From Bradyrhizobium tropiciagri (GTDB taxonomy: Bacteria; Pseudomonadota; Alphaproteobacteria; Rhizobiales; Xanthobacteraceae): a stretch of 64,000 nt of DNA. Under the pieces are notes generated by a model that searched no databases, had not been told where the DNA came from, and saw only the letters and a program-made list of their open reading frames with translations. Positions 41,207 through 49,859 of this stretch are shown one piece after another. Positions within the stretch are counted from its first letter, which is position 1; each line of letters opens with the position of its first letter. The translations under genes and the position numbers were made by a program. The stretch is taken from NCBI RefSeq assembly GCF_018130505.1, contig NZ_JAFCKH010000010.1:186001-250000 (forward strand), read 5' to 3'.

Positions 41207-42958
41207 ATGGCAGCCGCACCCGCTGTCCGGCGTTCCGAACTGAGTGACGCGTTGCGCGCTTGCCGCAGTGCCTTCATTGGCGTCGGTCTCATGAGTTGCA
41301 TGATCAACCTGTTGTACCTGACAGGTTCGATGTTCATGCTGCAGGTCTACGACCGGGTGCTGCCGAGCCGCAGCGTCCCCACCCTGGTCGGCCTCGTCGT
41401 CATCGCCGCGGGCCTCTACATGGCCCAGGGCTTCCTCGATCTGCTGCGCGGACGCATCCTCGGCCGTATCGGCACCTCGCTCGACGAAGCGCTCAATGCG
41501 CGGGTGTTCGACACCATCGTCCGCCTGCCGCTGACGGCCGGCAACCGCAGCGAAGGCCTGCAGCCGCTGCGCGACCTCGACAATGTGCGCTCCTTCCTCG
41601 GCAGCATGGGGCCCGGGGCGTTCTTCGATTTGCCCTGGCTGCCGTTCTACATGGCGATCTGCTTCGCGTTCCATTGGCTGCTCGGCGTCACCGCGCTGGT
41701 CGGCGCCGTCATCCTGGTGACGCTGACGCTGATCACCGAATACCTGTCGCGTTCGCCGGCCAAGGAAGCGATGACGCTCGCGGCGCGGCGCAACGATCTG
41801 GCCGCCTCCAGCCGGCGCAACGCCGAGGTGCTGGTGGCGATGGGTATGGCCGGCCGGATGAACAAGCGCTGGAACGATGCCAACGAGGAATATCTCGCCG
41901 GCAACCAGCACGCGAGCGACGTCAGCGGCGGCCTCGGCGCGGTCGCCAAGGTGCTGCGCATGATGCTGCAATCCGCCGTGCTGGCGGTCGGCGCCTGGCT
42001 CGTGATCAACCAGGAGGCGACCGGCGGCATCATCATCGCCGGCTCGATCCTGAGCGCGCGGGCGCTGGCACCGGTCGACCTTGCGATCGCGCACTGGAAG
42101 GGGTTCGTCGCGGCACGGCAGAGCTGGGCGCGCCTCAACCGCCTGCTGCAGCAGATGCCGGCGCGCGCCACGCAGACCCTGCTGCAGGCGCCGGAGAAGA
42201 AGGTGTCGGTCGAGAGCGTGACCATGGTCGCGCCGGGCGACCAGCGCATCATCGTGCAGGACGTTACCTTTGCGGTCGATGCCGGCACCGGCGTCGGCGT
42301 GATCGGCCCGAGCGGGTCCGGCAAATCGTCGCTGATTCGCGCGCTGGTCGGCGTCTGGAGTCCGGTTCGCGGCAAGGTGCGGCTCGACGGCGCCGCGCTG
42401 GATCAATGGTCGTCGGACGTGCTCGGACGCTATATCGGCTACCTGCCGCAGGACGTCGAGCTGTTCGGCGGCTCGGTTGCACAGAACATCTCCCGCTTCG
42501 ATCCCGATGCGAAGTCCGACGCCATCATCGCCGCGGCCAAGGAAGCCGGCGTCCATGAGATGATCATCAAGATGCGCGAGGGCTACGACACCCAGGTCGG
42601 CGAGCAGGGCACCGCGCTCTCCGCCGGCCAGGCGCAGCGCGTCGCGCTGGCCCGCGCGCTCTACGGCAATCCGTTCCTGATCGTGCTGGACGAGCCGAAC
42701 TCCAATCTCGACAGCGAGGGCGACGAGGCGCTGACCCGCGCGGTGCGCGGCGCCCGCGAACGCGGCGCCGTCGTCATCGTGGTCGCGCACCGTCCGATCG
42801 GCATCGAGGGCGTCGATCAGCTCCTGGTGCTGAAGGACGGCCGCATGCAGGCCTTCGGGCCGAAGGAGACCGTGCTGGCGCAGGTGCTGCAGCGGGTCGC
42901 CCCGCCGGCGCCTACACCGATCAAGATCGTCGCCGATGCCGGGGCAGCCAAGTCATGA
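41207..42958 (+). CDS. type I secretion ABC transporter (PrtD family)
   Basis: This 583-residue protein joins a six-helix membrane domain (about 20-310) to an ATPase. The block MLQVYDRVLPSRSVPTLVGL is typical of PrtD exporters. The ATPase has Walker A GPSGSGKSS at about 371-379, signature LSAGQAQRVALARAL, Walker B LIVLDEPNSNLD and switch AHRP. The start ATG 41207 is preferred to an upstream TTG. With the HlyD protein and an unlinked TolC-type channel it exports RTX proteins, plausibly the adhesin at 22117. Its stop overlaps the adaptor start (ATGA). Confidence 0.92.
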   Translation: MAAAPAVRRSELSDALRACRSAFIGVGLMSCMINLLYLTGSMFMLQVYDRVLPSRSVPTLVGLVVIAAGLYMAQGFLDLLRGRILGRIGTSLDEALNARVFDTIVRLPLTAGNRSEGLQPLRDLDNVRSFLGSMGPGAFFDLPWLPFYMAICFAFHWLLGVTALVGAVILVTLTLITEYLSRSPAKEAMTLAARRNDLAASSRRNAEVLVAMGMAGRMNKRWNDANEEYLAGNQHASDVSGGLGAVAKVLRMMLQSAVLAVGAWLVINQEATGGIIIAGSILSARALAPVDLAIAHWKGFVAARQSWARLNRLLQQMPARATQTLLQAPEKKVSVESVTMVAPGDQRIIVQDVTFAVDAGTGVGVIGPSGSGKSSLIRALVGVWSPVRGKVRLDGAALDQWSSDVLGRYIGYLPQDVELFGGSVAQNISRFDPDAKSDAIIAAAKEAGVHEMIIKMREGYDTQVGEQGTALSAGQAQRVALARALYGNPFLIVLDEPNSNLDSEGDEALTRAVRGARERGAVVIVVAHRPIGIEGVDQLLVLKDGRMQAFGPKETVLAQVLQRVAPPAPTPIKIVADAGAAKS

Positions 42959-44265
42959 CCGATCAGCCGCGGGACGCGCATCGTTCCATCCGAAAGCATC
43001 TGATTGTCGGCCTTGCCGTGGTCCTGATCCTCGGCGGCGGCGTCGGCGGCTGGGCCGCCGCGGTGCCGATCTCCGGCGCGCTGATCGCGCCCGGCTCGGT
43101 GGTGGTCGATTCCAACGTCAAGAAGGTGCAGCATCCGACCGGCGGCGTCGTCGGCGAGGTCCGGGTGCGCGACGGCGACACGGTCAAGGCGGGCGACATC
43201 GTCGTGCGTCTCGACGAGACCGTCGTGAAGGCGAGCCTTGCGATCGTGGTCAAGACACTGAACGGCCTCTACGCGCGCCAGGCCCGGCTCGAGGCCGAGC
43301 AGCAGGGCCGCGACAAGATCGTGTTTCCGAAGCAGCTCACCGATCAGGCCAACGATCCCGATGTCCGCGACATCATGACCAACGAAGCCAAGCTGTTCGA
43401 GGTCCGTGTCAACGGCCGCACCGGCCAGAAGGCGCAGCTGCGCGAGCGCGTCACCCAGCTCAACGAGGAGATCTCTGGCCTCGAGGCGCAGGAGAAGTCC
43501 AAGGACAAGGAAATCGACCTGGTGAAGACCGAGCTGGTCGGCGTTCGCCAGCTCTATGAGCAGCACCTCGTGCAGCTCACCCGTCTGACCACGCTGGAGC
43601 GCGACGCGGCGCGGCTCGCCGGCGAGCGCGCGCAGTACATCGCCTCGCGCGCCCAGGCCAAGGGCAAGATCACCGAAACCGAGCTGCAGATCATCCAGGT
43701 CGACAAGGACATGCTGTCCGAGGTCTCCAAGGACCTGCGCGAGACCAACGACAAGATCGGCGAGTTCGTCGAGCGCAAGGTCACCGCCGAAGACCAGCTC
43801 CGCCGCATCGACATCCGCGCGCCGCAGGACGGCGTGGTGCTGCAATCGACCGTGCACACGGTCGGCGGCGTCATCACCGCCGGCGATGCCATCATGATGA
43901 TCGTGCCGAAGGCCGACGATCTGTCGGTCGAGGCCAAGGTCAACCCGCAGGACATCGACAAGCTGCAGGTCGGGCAGAAGACCGTGCTGCGGCTCTCCGC
44001 CTTCAACCAGCGCACCACGCCGGAACTGAACGGCGTCGTCACCCGCGTCTCCGCCGACGTCACCACCGACCAGCGCACCGGCCAGAGCTATTACACCATC
44101 CGCGTCTCGATGCCGCCCGAAGAGGTCGCGCGGCTCGGCGGCGAGGTGAAGATCATCCCGGGCATGCCGGTGGAAGCCTTCGTCCAGACCGGCGACCGCA
44201 CCATGATGTCCTACCTGATGAAGCCGCTGAGCGACCAGTTCATGCGCTCCTTCCGCGAGAAGTAG
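42955..44265 (+). CDS. type I secretion periplasmic adaptor (HlyD family)
   Basis: This 436-residue protein has one N-terminal membrane helix (about 17-38, LIVGLAVVLILGGGVGGWAA), a lipoyl-like half (VVVDSNVKKVQHPTGGVVGEV), a coiled-coil hairpin (about 120-290) and the second half with APQDGVVLQSTVHTVGGVI and the PrtE-type end PGMPVEAFVQTGDRT..SYL. It links the inner-membrane exporter to a TolC-like outer-membrane channel. No tolC gene is in the window. Confidence 0.92.
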   Translation: MTDQPRDAHRSIRKHLIVGLAVVLILGGGVGGWAAAVPISGALIAPGSVVVDSNVKKVQHPTGGVVGEVRVRDGDTVKAGDIVVRLDETVVKASLAIVVKTLNGLYARQARLEAEQQGRDKIVFPKQLTDQANDPDVRDIMTNEAKLFEVRVNGRTGQKAQLRERVTQLNEEISGLEAQEKSKDKEIDLVKTELVGVRQLYEQHLVQLTRLTTLERDAARLAGERAQYIASRAQAKGKITETELQIIQVDKDMLSEVSKDLRETNDKIGEFVERKVTAEDQLRRIDIRAPQDGVVLQSTVHTVGGVITAGDAIMMIVPKADDLSVEAKVNPQDIDKLQVGQKTVLRLSAFNQRTTPELNGVVTRVSADVTTDQRTGQSYYTIRVSMPPEEVARLGGEVKIIPGMPVEAFVQTGDRTMMSYLMKPLSDQFMRSFREK

Positions 44266-44657
44266 CCTCTTGTAGCCCGGATGAAGCGAAGCGAAATCCG
44301 GGCCTCGCGACTCGAAGCGAGGGTTCATCAAATCCTTGGTCCTTATCATCTTCGTGGAGAGTGGTTCGACTGTTCGCTCGATCAACAGGCTCGAGGCCGA
44401 ACAGGTTGAGCAAGGGGTCTTTGGTCGAGTCGCTTTTCGCTGCTCGGCCTTGATGAGCCAGCGAGTGGGTCAGGGTGCTCAGAGTGGGTGCTAGGCGGGC
44501 TCATCAGACTGAACGGCGGCAATCTCGCGCAGTGCATCCAACGCACGGCGGGCGTGGTGTGCAGCTTCGCTGTGACCGGCCTTGTCGAGGTGCTGTGTTC
44601 GCAACAGTTTTGAAGCGGGTTTGGGTCAACCCCGCTCTGCGTTGCTCGGCCTATATG
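44266..44657. other. degenerate gap at the left edge of a likely inserted island
   Basis: This 392-base gap starts with a half repeat (44272-44302). On the minus strand 44491-44625 reads as 44 codons ending HLDKAGHSEAAHHARRAL..., with good codon quality but no start, so it may be a gene remnant. The rest shows nothing recognisable. Confidence 0.45.
44272..44302. repeat. left half of a family C palindromic repeat
   Basis: GTAGCCCGGATGAAGCGAAG followed by CGAAATCCGGG is the left arm of a family C element. The matching right arm is not found until 46062, on the other side of the thermonuclease island. Confidence 0.8.
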
Positions 44658-45203
44658 TCAAGGAGGCGGATCATGGTCACTTGGCCAGTGAAACTTGCTC
44701 AAATCAGCTTCGCATGGACCGTTACCGAAGCATGACATGCCGTGTCTAGGAATGTCCTGCTCGTCGCGGGCATTTGGTCCCCTCCCAGACCTCGCGGGCC
44801 TTTCGTCCCACCCGGACTGGCTCGGGCACCACGTGGTCATTCGCTTGGCCTTGGCTTCCGGGCCGGGGATGTAGGGCAGAGCGTGCCCCTCCTTGAGCAG
44901 CACGTCGGCGACGTTGACCTCGCCGACATAGACGGTGGCCAGCGTGCGGCCGAATCGGTCGAGGCCGTCCGGGGTGTACGAGATTTCGCCGCTGGCGAGC
45001 AGCTCGGTGAGCCGCTCCTTGGCTTTGAGGCCGAGCCGCAGCTCGTTCTCGCAGCGCGCCCGGAACGTCTCCGGAGTGTCAATCGACAGGATGCGGATTT
45101 TCGTCCCGTCGATCTCCACCGTGTCGCCATCGACGACGCGAACCCCGGCCATCGCCGGGGTGAGCATCGCGAACGTCAATGCTGTCGCGAGCAATCGCTT
45201 CAT
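44658..45203 (-). CDS. thermonuclease-family (SNase) exported nuclease with odd C-terminus
   Basis: The frame codes for 181 residues with a signal peptide (MKRLLATALTFAMLTPAMA). The staphylococcal-nuclease fold shows catalytic residues in VVDGDTVEIDGTKIRILSIDTPE (Asp, Arg, Asp, Glu) and DRFGRTLATVYV (Arg). The domain should end near GPEAKAKRMTTWC (about residue 118). The following 60 residues, rich in Pro, Gly and Arg, are unlike the family and may be read-through after loss of the native stop. It follows the excalibur gene by two bases. Confidence 0.75.
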   Translation of the reverse strand: MKRLLATALTFAMLTPAMAGVRVVDGDTVEIDGTKIRILSIDTPETFRARCENELRLGLKAKERLTELLASGEISYTPDGLDRFGRTLATVYVGEVNVADVLLKEGHALPYIPGPEAKAKRMTTWCPSQSGWDERPARSGRGPNARDEQDIPRHGMSCFGNGPCEADLSKFHWPSDHDPPP

Positions 45204-45205
45204 GG

Positions 45206-45460
45206 CTACTCGCACGCGATGCCATCGTTGTCGCGGTCGAGGTGCGGCGCATAGCCCGGCTCGCCCCGGCGTATGCGGGAGTATCCGGCGGCGCGGGCTT
45301 CCGTGCAGTTGCGGAAGAAGACGTTGGCCTTGGGCTTCGGCGCGTTGACGGGCGCTGCATTCGCAGTCGCGCCGTCTTTGCCAACCTTGATCGTGCCTTG
45401 GGCCATGACCGGGCTTGTGAGCGCCGCCATGACAGCGGCGAGGGTGATCAGTCGTCTCAT
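45206..45460 (-). CDS. small exported excalibur calcium-binding protein
   Basis: This 84-residue protein has a signal peptide (MRRLITLAAVMAALTSPVMA) and a C-terminal excalibur domain, FRNCTEARAAGYSRIRRGEP then HLDRDNDGIACE. The DxDxDG motif binds calcium and the two Cys likely pair. Excalibur domains often accompany secreted nucleases; here it forms a two-gene operon with the thermonuclease. An upstream ATG 19 codons earlier gives no better signal peptide. Confidence 0.82.
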   Translation of the reverse strand: MRRLITLAAVMAALTSPVMAQGTIKVGKDGATANAAPVNAPKPKANVFFRNCTEARAAGYSRIRRGEPGYAPHLDRDNDGIACE

Positions 45461-45873
45461 GGTCTCGTTGTTACTCCTTCTGAGGAAGTCACCGGGATGG
45501 CGCTTCGGACTGCGCACTGCGATGCGCAGGGCGAAACGTCACCTCCAGAACGGACGGATTGCCATTCGGCCAAGCCACGCGGCCAACACCAGCCAGTGAA
45601 ACTCGGCGGCAGCGACGACAGCCGACCAAATCCGGGCTGACGTTGTGGCTGCGGGCTCGTCGATACGGAGCCACAATGAGCGCTGGTGCGAACGAAATAA
45701 TTGTCGCCTGTTTGCGCTTGATCCTTCTGGATCATCCGGACCGCTCGTCTCAGATGTAAGAAAAGACCCGGCCTAAATCCTTCGGATTTTTTGCCAATCT
45801 TTTGTTTTTCTGAGCCAAAGGGCGGCTTTAGGAAGGGTAGAAAATTCTACCCCGCTGCCAATACGCGCAGCCG

Positions 45874-46052
45874 GACTATGGCGCGGTGAACGAGATCGTG
45901 CCCGCCGACCAGCCTGCTGGCCCCTCCCCACGAGATCGCCGACGGCATCGCCGCGCTGCTGCCGCTTGATCGATGAGGGGACCGGGTACGGGCTCGCTCT
46001 CGAGGACATTAGCGCCGCCGAGCTAGCGTGCAGCATGGCCGTGCCAAGCTGA
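45874..46052 (+). pseudogene. possible enoyl-CoA hydratase remnant
   Basis: In one frame TATGGCGCGGTGAACGAG reads YGAVNEIVPADQPAG; after a frame change it reads PHEIADGIAALLPLDR, then LIDEGTGYGLALEDISAAEL and a stop. The order resembles the second half of crotonase-family proteins (GxVNEVVPAD..., AREIA..IAA..P, LALE...). Frame shifts and lack of an upstream part indicate decay. The match is by eye and weak. Confidence 0.3.
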
Positions 46053-46061
46053 AGCGCAGCG

Positions 46062-46095
46062 GTCCCGGATTGCGCTACGCTCCATCCGGGCTACG
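46062..46095. repeat. right half of a family C palindromic repeat
   Basis: TCCCGGATTGCGCTACGCTC then CATCCGGGCTACGG is the right arm of a family C element without its left arm. It may be the partner of the half at 44272. Confidence 0.8.
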
Positions 46096-46187
46096 GACTT
46101 TGGCTGTGTTGACGACTTCCTCCACGCGTCGTCCCCGCTTTCGCCGGGACTACGCTGTGGAGATAACCGCGGCAAATTCTTCAGCTT

Positions 46188-46277
46188 CGTAGCCCGGATG
46201 GAGCGAAGCGAAATCCGGGGCCGCTCTCACTGCGGATAAAGTGGCTCCGGATTGCGCTTCGCTCCATCCGGGCTACG
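46188..46277. repeat. palindromic repeat family C
   Basis: A complete copy: CGTAGCCCGGATGGAGCGAA at the left and GCTCCATCCGGGCTACGG at the right. It lies just after the end of the minus-strand cinA-like gene, where it may act as a terminator. Confidence 0.9.
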
Positions 46278-46295
46278 GCATCTTCGCCGGGGCGA

Positions 46296-46778
46296 CTACC
46301 GCGCCAAATTCTTCAGCAGCAGCTCCAGCGCCGCCGTTGCGAACGCCTGCATGTTTGCCGCGCGATCGTTGCTGCCGGTCTCCAGCGTGATCACCTCGTG
46401 CTGCGGGCCGGCCACCGCCATGCAGCTATGGCCGGCGGCGTCGCCGTAGCGGTTGCCGGTCGGTCCGGCCGCGCCGGTTTCCGACAAACCCCAATCGGTG
46501 GAAAGCCGTCCGCGGATCTGGCGCGCCAAAAGTTGCGCGTAGGGTTCGGACGCCGAGCGGATGCCTTTCATTGCGTCATCCGGAATATCCATCAGCGCGC
46601 GCCGCGCATCGCGGGTGTAGATCACGCCGCCGCCGAGGAAATAGGCCGATGCGCCGGGCACCGCGAGCAGTGATGCCGAGATCAGGCCGCCGGTCGAGGA
46701 TTCCGCGACGGAGATGGTCTGCTTGTTCGCGATCAGCTTCGCGGCAACCTGTTCGGCGATGGAGGTGAGCGCGTTCAT
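46296..46778 (-). CDS. CinA C-terminal domain protein (nicotinamide-nucleotide amidase)
   Basis: This 160-residue protein is the stand-alone CinA-C/PncC domain: SVAESSTGGLISASLLAVPGAS, FLGGGVIYT, GLSETGAAGPTG. The family deamidates nicotinamide mononucleotide to recycle NAD, using a Ser in the ESSTGG region. Length is normal for single-domain members. It is divergent from the amidohydrolase at 46954. Confidence 0.88.
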   Translation of the reverse strand: MNALTSIAEQVAAKLIANKQTISVAESSTGGLISASLLAVPGASAYFLGGGVIYTRDARRALMDIPDDAMKGIRSASEPYAQLLARQIRGRLSTDWGLSETGAAGPTGNRYGDAAGHSCMAVAGPQHEVITLETGSNDRAANMQAFATAALELLLKNLAR

Positions 46779-46953
46779 CGGCGGCCTTTCTTGTTATTTG
46801 CCATGAAAAATCCTTGGGGCGTTCTGCTGTCCTAGCACAGCAGACCGACGCCTGCCGAGTTGCGAGCCGGGGGCGGGCCTGCTTGTATGTGACCCAACAA
46901 CGAAGCGACGCGCCGGCCGATCCGGCGTGAAAGCGCGTCGCAGAGGAAACACC

Positions 46954-48015
46954 ATGGCGTCGCCGATCGCGGGCGGCGTGGATTGCGACCTGCATCCCGC
47001 CGTGCCTCATCTCACCAGCCTGCTGCCGTACATGAACGACTACTGGCGCGACCAGGTGACGACGCGCGGCATGACCGACCTGATCTCGCAATCCTATCCG
47101 GTCAATTCGCCGATCTCCTCGCGGCCGGACTGGCGGCCGGCGCAGGGCAAGCCGGGTTCCGGCATCGCCGATCTGCAGCGGCAGGCGCTCGATCCGTTCG
47201 GCACGGCGTACGGCATCTGCAATCCGCTCTACGGCGTGCAGATGGTGTTCTCCGAGGACATGGCGAATGCCTTCTGCCGTGCGCTGAATGACTGGCTGGC
47301 GAAGGAATGGCTCGACAAGGACGCGCGCCTGCGCGGCTCGATCGTGATCCCGGTGCAGAGCATCGAGAAGGCGGTCGCCGAGATCGAGCGCTGCGCCGCG
47401 GACCAGCGCTTCGTGCAGGTGCTGATGCTGGTGATGGGCGACATGCCGCTCGGCAAGCGGCACTACTGGCCGATCTATGCCGCGGCGGAGCGTCTCGGCC
47501 TGCCCATCGGCATCCATGCCGGCAGCGCCTATCACAACCCGCCGACCTCGGTCGGCTGGGGTTCCTATCACATCGAGGACTATGTCGCGCAGGCGCAGGC
47601 GTTCCAGACCCAGCTCACCAGCCTGATCGTCGAAGGCGTGTTCGCGCGCCATCCGAACCTGAAGATGGTGATGCTGGAGAGTGGCTTCACCTGGCTGCCG
47701 CCGTTCCTGTGGCGGCTGCACAAGTTCTGGCGCGGCGTGCGCATGGAAACGCCCTGGGTCGACCGCGCGCCGCTGGAGATTGTGCGCAGCAACATCCGTT
47801 TTTCGCTGCAGCCGGTCGACGCGCCGCCGGAGGGCGATACGCTGAACCGGCTGTTCGACCATATGCAGTCGGACGAATTGATCCTATTCTCGACCGACTA
47901 CCCGCATTGGCAGTTCGACGGTGACGAGGTGCTGCCGAAGGGGTTATCCGCGGATCTGGTGCGCAAGATCATGATCGACAATCCGCATGCGACTTACCCG
48001 CGCCTGAAGGCATGA
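46954..48015 (+). CDS. amidohydrolase family 2 protein
   Basis: This 353-residue TIM-barrel protein has DCDLHPAVPH near residue 8, LGLPIGIHAGSAYH near 183, LESGFTWLPPFLWRLHKFW near 232, and FSTDYPHWQFDGDE near 310. This branch includes metal-dependent decarboxylases and hydrolases of aromatic ring products. The first motif is DxH, as in the family. AGAGGA precedes ATG 46954; a GTG 9 codons upstream lacks such a site. A second related gene follows after 64 bases. Confidence 0.87.
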   Translation: MASPIAGGVDCDLHPAVPHLTSLLPYMNDYWRDQVTTRGMTDLISQSYPVNSPISSRPDWRPAQGKPGSGIADLQRQALDPFGTAYGICNPLYGVQMVFSEDMANAFCRALNDWLAKEWLDKDARLRGSIVIPVQSIEKAVAEIERCAADQRFVQVLMLVMGDMPLGKRHYWPIYAAAERLGLPIGIHAGSAYHNPPTSVGWGSYHIEDYVAQAQAFQTQLTSLIVEGVFARHPNLKMVMLESGFTWLPPFLWRLHKFWRGVRMETPWVDRAPLEIVRSNIRFSLQPVDAPPEGDTLNRLFDHMQSDELILFSTDYPHWQFDGDEVLPKGLSADLVRKIMIDNPHATYPRLKA

Positions 48016-48079
48016 AGGCGAACAGTGGCGTCCGGTCTTCGGACCTGATCATGCCCGGAACAACAGAGGAGACGACGCC

Positions 48080-49189
48080 ATGAACGTCCAGCTTCGCGAA
48101 CCTCCGCAAGCCGCTCCGTCCACCAGCATCAAGACCGCGATCGCCGATTGCGACATCCATCCGGCGCGCGCCACCAAGGACGAGCTGTATCCGTATCTGG
48201 CGAAGCGCTGGCACAGCCATCTCGAAACCTTCGGCGTCCATGCCTACCAGGGCATGATGGAAGGCCCGCCCTATCCGAAGGCGCAGCCCAATGCCTCGCG
48301 CCGCGATGCCTACCCGCCGGAAGGCGGGCCGCAGGGCTCCTCGCTGTCCTTCATGCAGAAGCAGCATCTCGATCCCAACAATGTCGCGCTCGGCGTGCTC
48401 AATCCGCTCAACACCGGGCAGGGCATCCGCAACCAGGATCTCGCCGCGGCCATCTGCGCGGCGATCAACGACTGGCAGATCGAGAAATGGACCAGCAAGG
48501 ATTCGCGGCTGAAGGGCTCCGTCGTCGTCGCCAATGAGGACGGCGTCTCGGCCGCCGCCGAAATCCGCAAGCGCGCGGGCGACAAGAATTTCGTCCAGGT
48601 GCTGCTGCTCAGCCGCAATGTCGAACCGCTCGGCCAGCGCCGTTACTGGCCGATCTATGAGGCCGCGCAGGATGCCGGGCTGCCGATCGGCGTGCACGCC
48701 TTCGGGTTCGGCGGCAACCCGATCACGGCATCGGGCTGGCCCAGCTATTACATCGAGGAGATGGTCGGCCATTCGCAGTGCCAGCAGACCGCGCTCGCAA
48801 GCCTCGTGCTCGAAGGCGTGTTCGAGCGCTTCCCCAAGCTGAAGATGGTGATGGTCGAGGCCGGCTTCGGCTGGGCGCCGTCGCTGGCCTGGCGGCTCGA
48901 CAAGGTGTTTTCGAAGTTGCACGCCGAGGTGCCGCACCTGAAGCGCACGCCGTCGGAGTACATCCGCGACCACATCTGGTGGACCACGCAGCCGATGGAG
49001 GATCCGGAGAGCCGCGACCACCTGTTCCAGCTCATCGAATGGATCGGCTGGGACAAGTTGTTGTTCGCGACCGACTATCCGCATTGGGATTACGACGAGC
49101 CGTCGCGCGTGCTGCCGGCCGGCGTCAGCGACGCCAACCGCCAGGCGTTCTATCTCGACAACGCGAAGCAGCTTTACGGTATCTCCTAG
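48080..49189 (+). CDS. amidohydrolase family 2 protein, paralogue of the upstream gene
   Basis: This 369-residue protein shares the layout of the preceding one: ADCDIHPARAT near 27, GLPIGVHAFGFGG near 205, MVEAGFGWAPSLAWRLDKVF near 260, and FATDYPHWDYDEP near 330. GAGGAG lies before the ATG. Two paralogues side by side may form a heteromer or act on two linked intermediates. The Rieske gene begins at the base after its stop. Confidence 0.87.
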   Translation: MNVQLREPPQAAPSTSIKTAIADCDIHPARATKDELYPYLAKRWHSHLETFGVHAYQGMMEGPPYPKAQPNASRRDAYPPEGGPQGSSLSFMQKQHLDPNNVALGVLNPLNTGQGIRNQDLAAAICAAINDWQIEKWTSKDSRLKGSVVVANEDGVSAAAEIRKRAGDKNFVQVLLLSRNVEPLGQRRYWPIYEAAQDAGLPIGVHAFGFGGNPITASGWPSYYIEEMVGHSQCQQTALASLVLEGVFERFPKLKMVMVEAGFGWAPSLAWRLDKVFSKLHAEVPHLKRTPSEYIRDHIWWTTQPMEDPESRDHLFQLIEWIGWDKLLFATDYPHWDYDEPSRVLPAGVSDANRQAFYLDNAKQLYGIS

Positions 49190-49603
49190 ATGGCGCGTCA
49201 CGTCATTGCCCCGGTGGATGAACTGCCGCCGGGCTCGCGAAAATTCCTGGAGATCGACGGGCGGCCGATCGCCGTCTTCAACGTCAAGGGCGAGTTCTTC
49301 GGCTTGCTGAACCGCTGCCCGCATCAGGGCGCGGCGCTGTGCGAGGGTCCGCTGATCGGCCTTGCGTCATCCTCCGATCCCGGCGAGATCGAATATACGA
49401 AGCTCGGCGAGATCATCCGCTGTCCCTGGCACGGCTGGGAGTTCGACATCCGCACCGGCCAGTCCTATTGCGACCCCCGCCGCTTCCGCGTCCGCGCCTA
49501 TCCGGTCAATGTCGAACCGGGCACCAATCTGGTGAAGGGCCCGTATGTCGCGGAGACGCTGAAGGTGGCGGTGGAGAGCGATTACGTGGTGGTGGACCTG
49601 TAG
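49190..49603 (+). CDS. Rieske [2Fe-2S] ferredoxin
   Basis: This 137-residue protein has the Rieske ligands CPHQGA (about 44-49) and CPWHGW (about 82-87), two Cys and two His holding a [2Fe-2S] cluster. The gap between them is longer than in typical small ferredoxins, with an insert around GLASSSDPGEIEYTK. Its ATG follows the amidohydrolase stop directly (TAGATG). An electron carrier beside two hydrolases suggests an oxygenase partner elsewhere; none is in the window. Confidence 0.9.
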   Translation: MARHVIAPVDELPPGSRKFLEIDGRPIAVFNVKGEFFGLLNRCPHQGAALCEGPLIGLASSSDPGEIEYTKLGEIIRCPWHGWEFDIRTGQSYCDPRRFRVRAYPVNVEPGTNLVKGPYVAETLKVAVESDYVVVDL

Positions 49604-49641
49604 CCGCCACCGTCATTCCGTCTCGCCAGGCAACGGCTGCC

Positions 49642-49726
49642 GTAGGATGGGTGGAGCGAAGCGATACCCATCATCTCACCGCGCGGCACGAAGGCGATGG
49701 GTATCGCTTCGCTCCACCCATCCTAC
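49642..49726. repeat. palindromic repeat family D (GTAGGATGGGTGG)
   Basis: GTAGGATGGGTGGAGCGAAG and CGATACCCATC pair with GATGGGTATCGCTTC and GCTCCACCCATCCTAC. It lies between the convergent Rieske and tcuB genes; the rest of this 256-base gap shows nothing. Confidence 0.88.
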
Positions 49727-49859
49727 ATCTGCATAATTTCGGAATAATGAAAAAATACCACTGAGTTGCCCGACGCGTCAAGTCGCTTTTCAGCGTTCCG
49801 GCGGCCGCCGGCTACTTTGCATGGGGTTGTTTTTCGGTATTTTGGGATGCGTACCTTTC

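Larger units (their letters stand above)
45461..46295. other. gene-poor gap with degraded sequence and repeats
   Basis: This 835-base stretch has no intact gene. 45461-45860 shows nothing recognisable. 45874-46052 carries a likely crotonase remnant, and repeats occupy 46062-46095 and 46188-46277, listed separately. Confidence 0.55.

Noticed and set aside
42817-44385. A 522-codon minus-strand frame across the HlyD adaptor gene
   Set aside because: It is antisense to a gene with all HlyD features and overlaps the intergenic repeat; no motifs of its own.
45457-45735. A 92-codon minus-strand frame upstream of the excalibur gene
   Set aside because: No ribosome site and no recognisable composition; it lies in degraded DNA.
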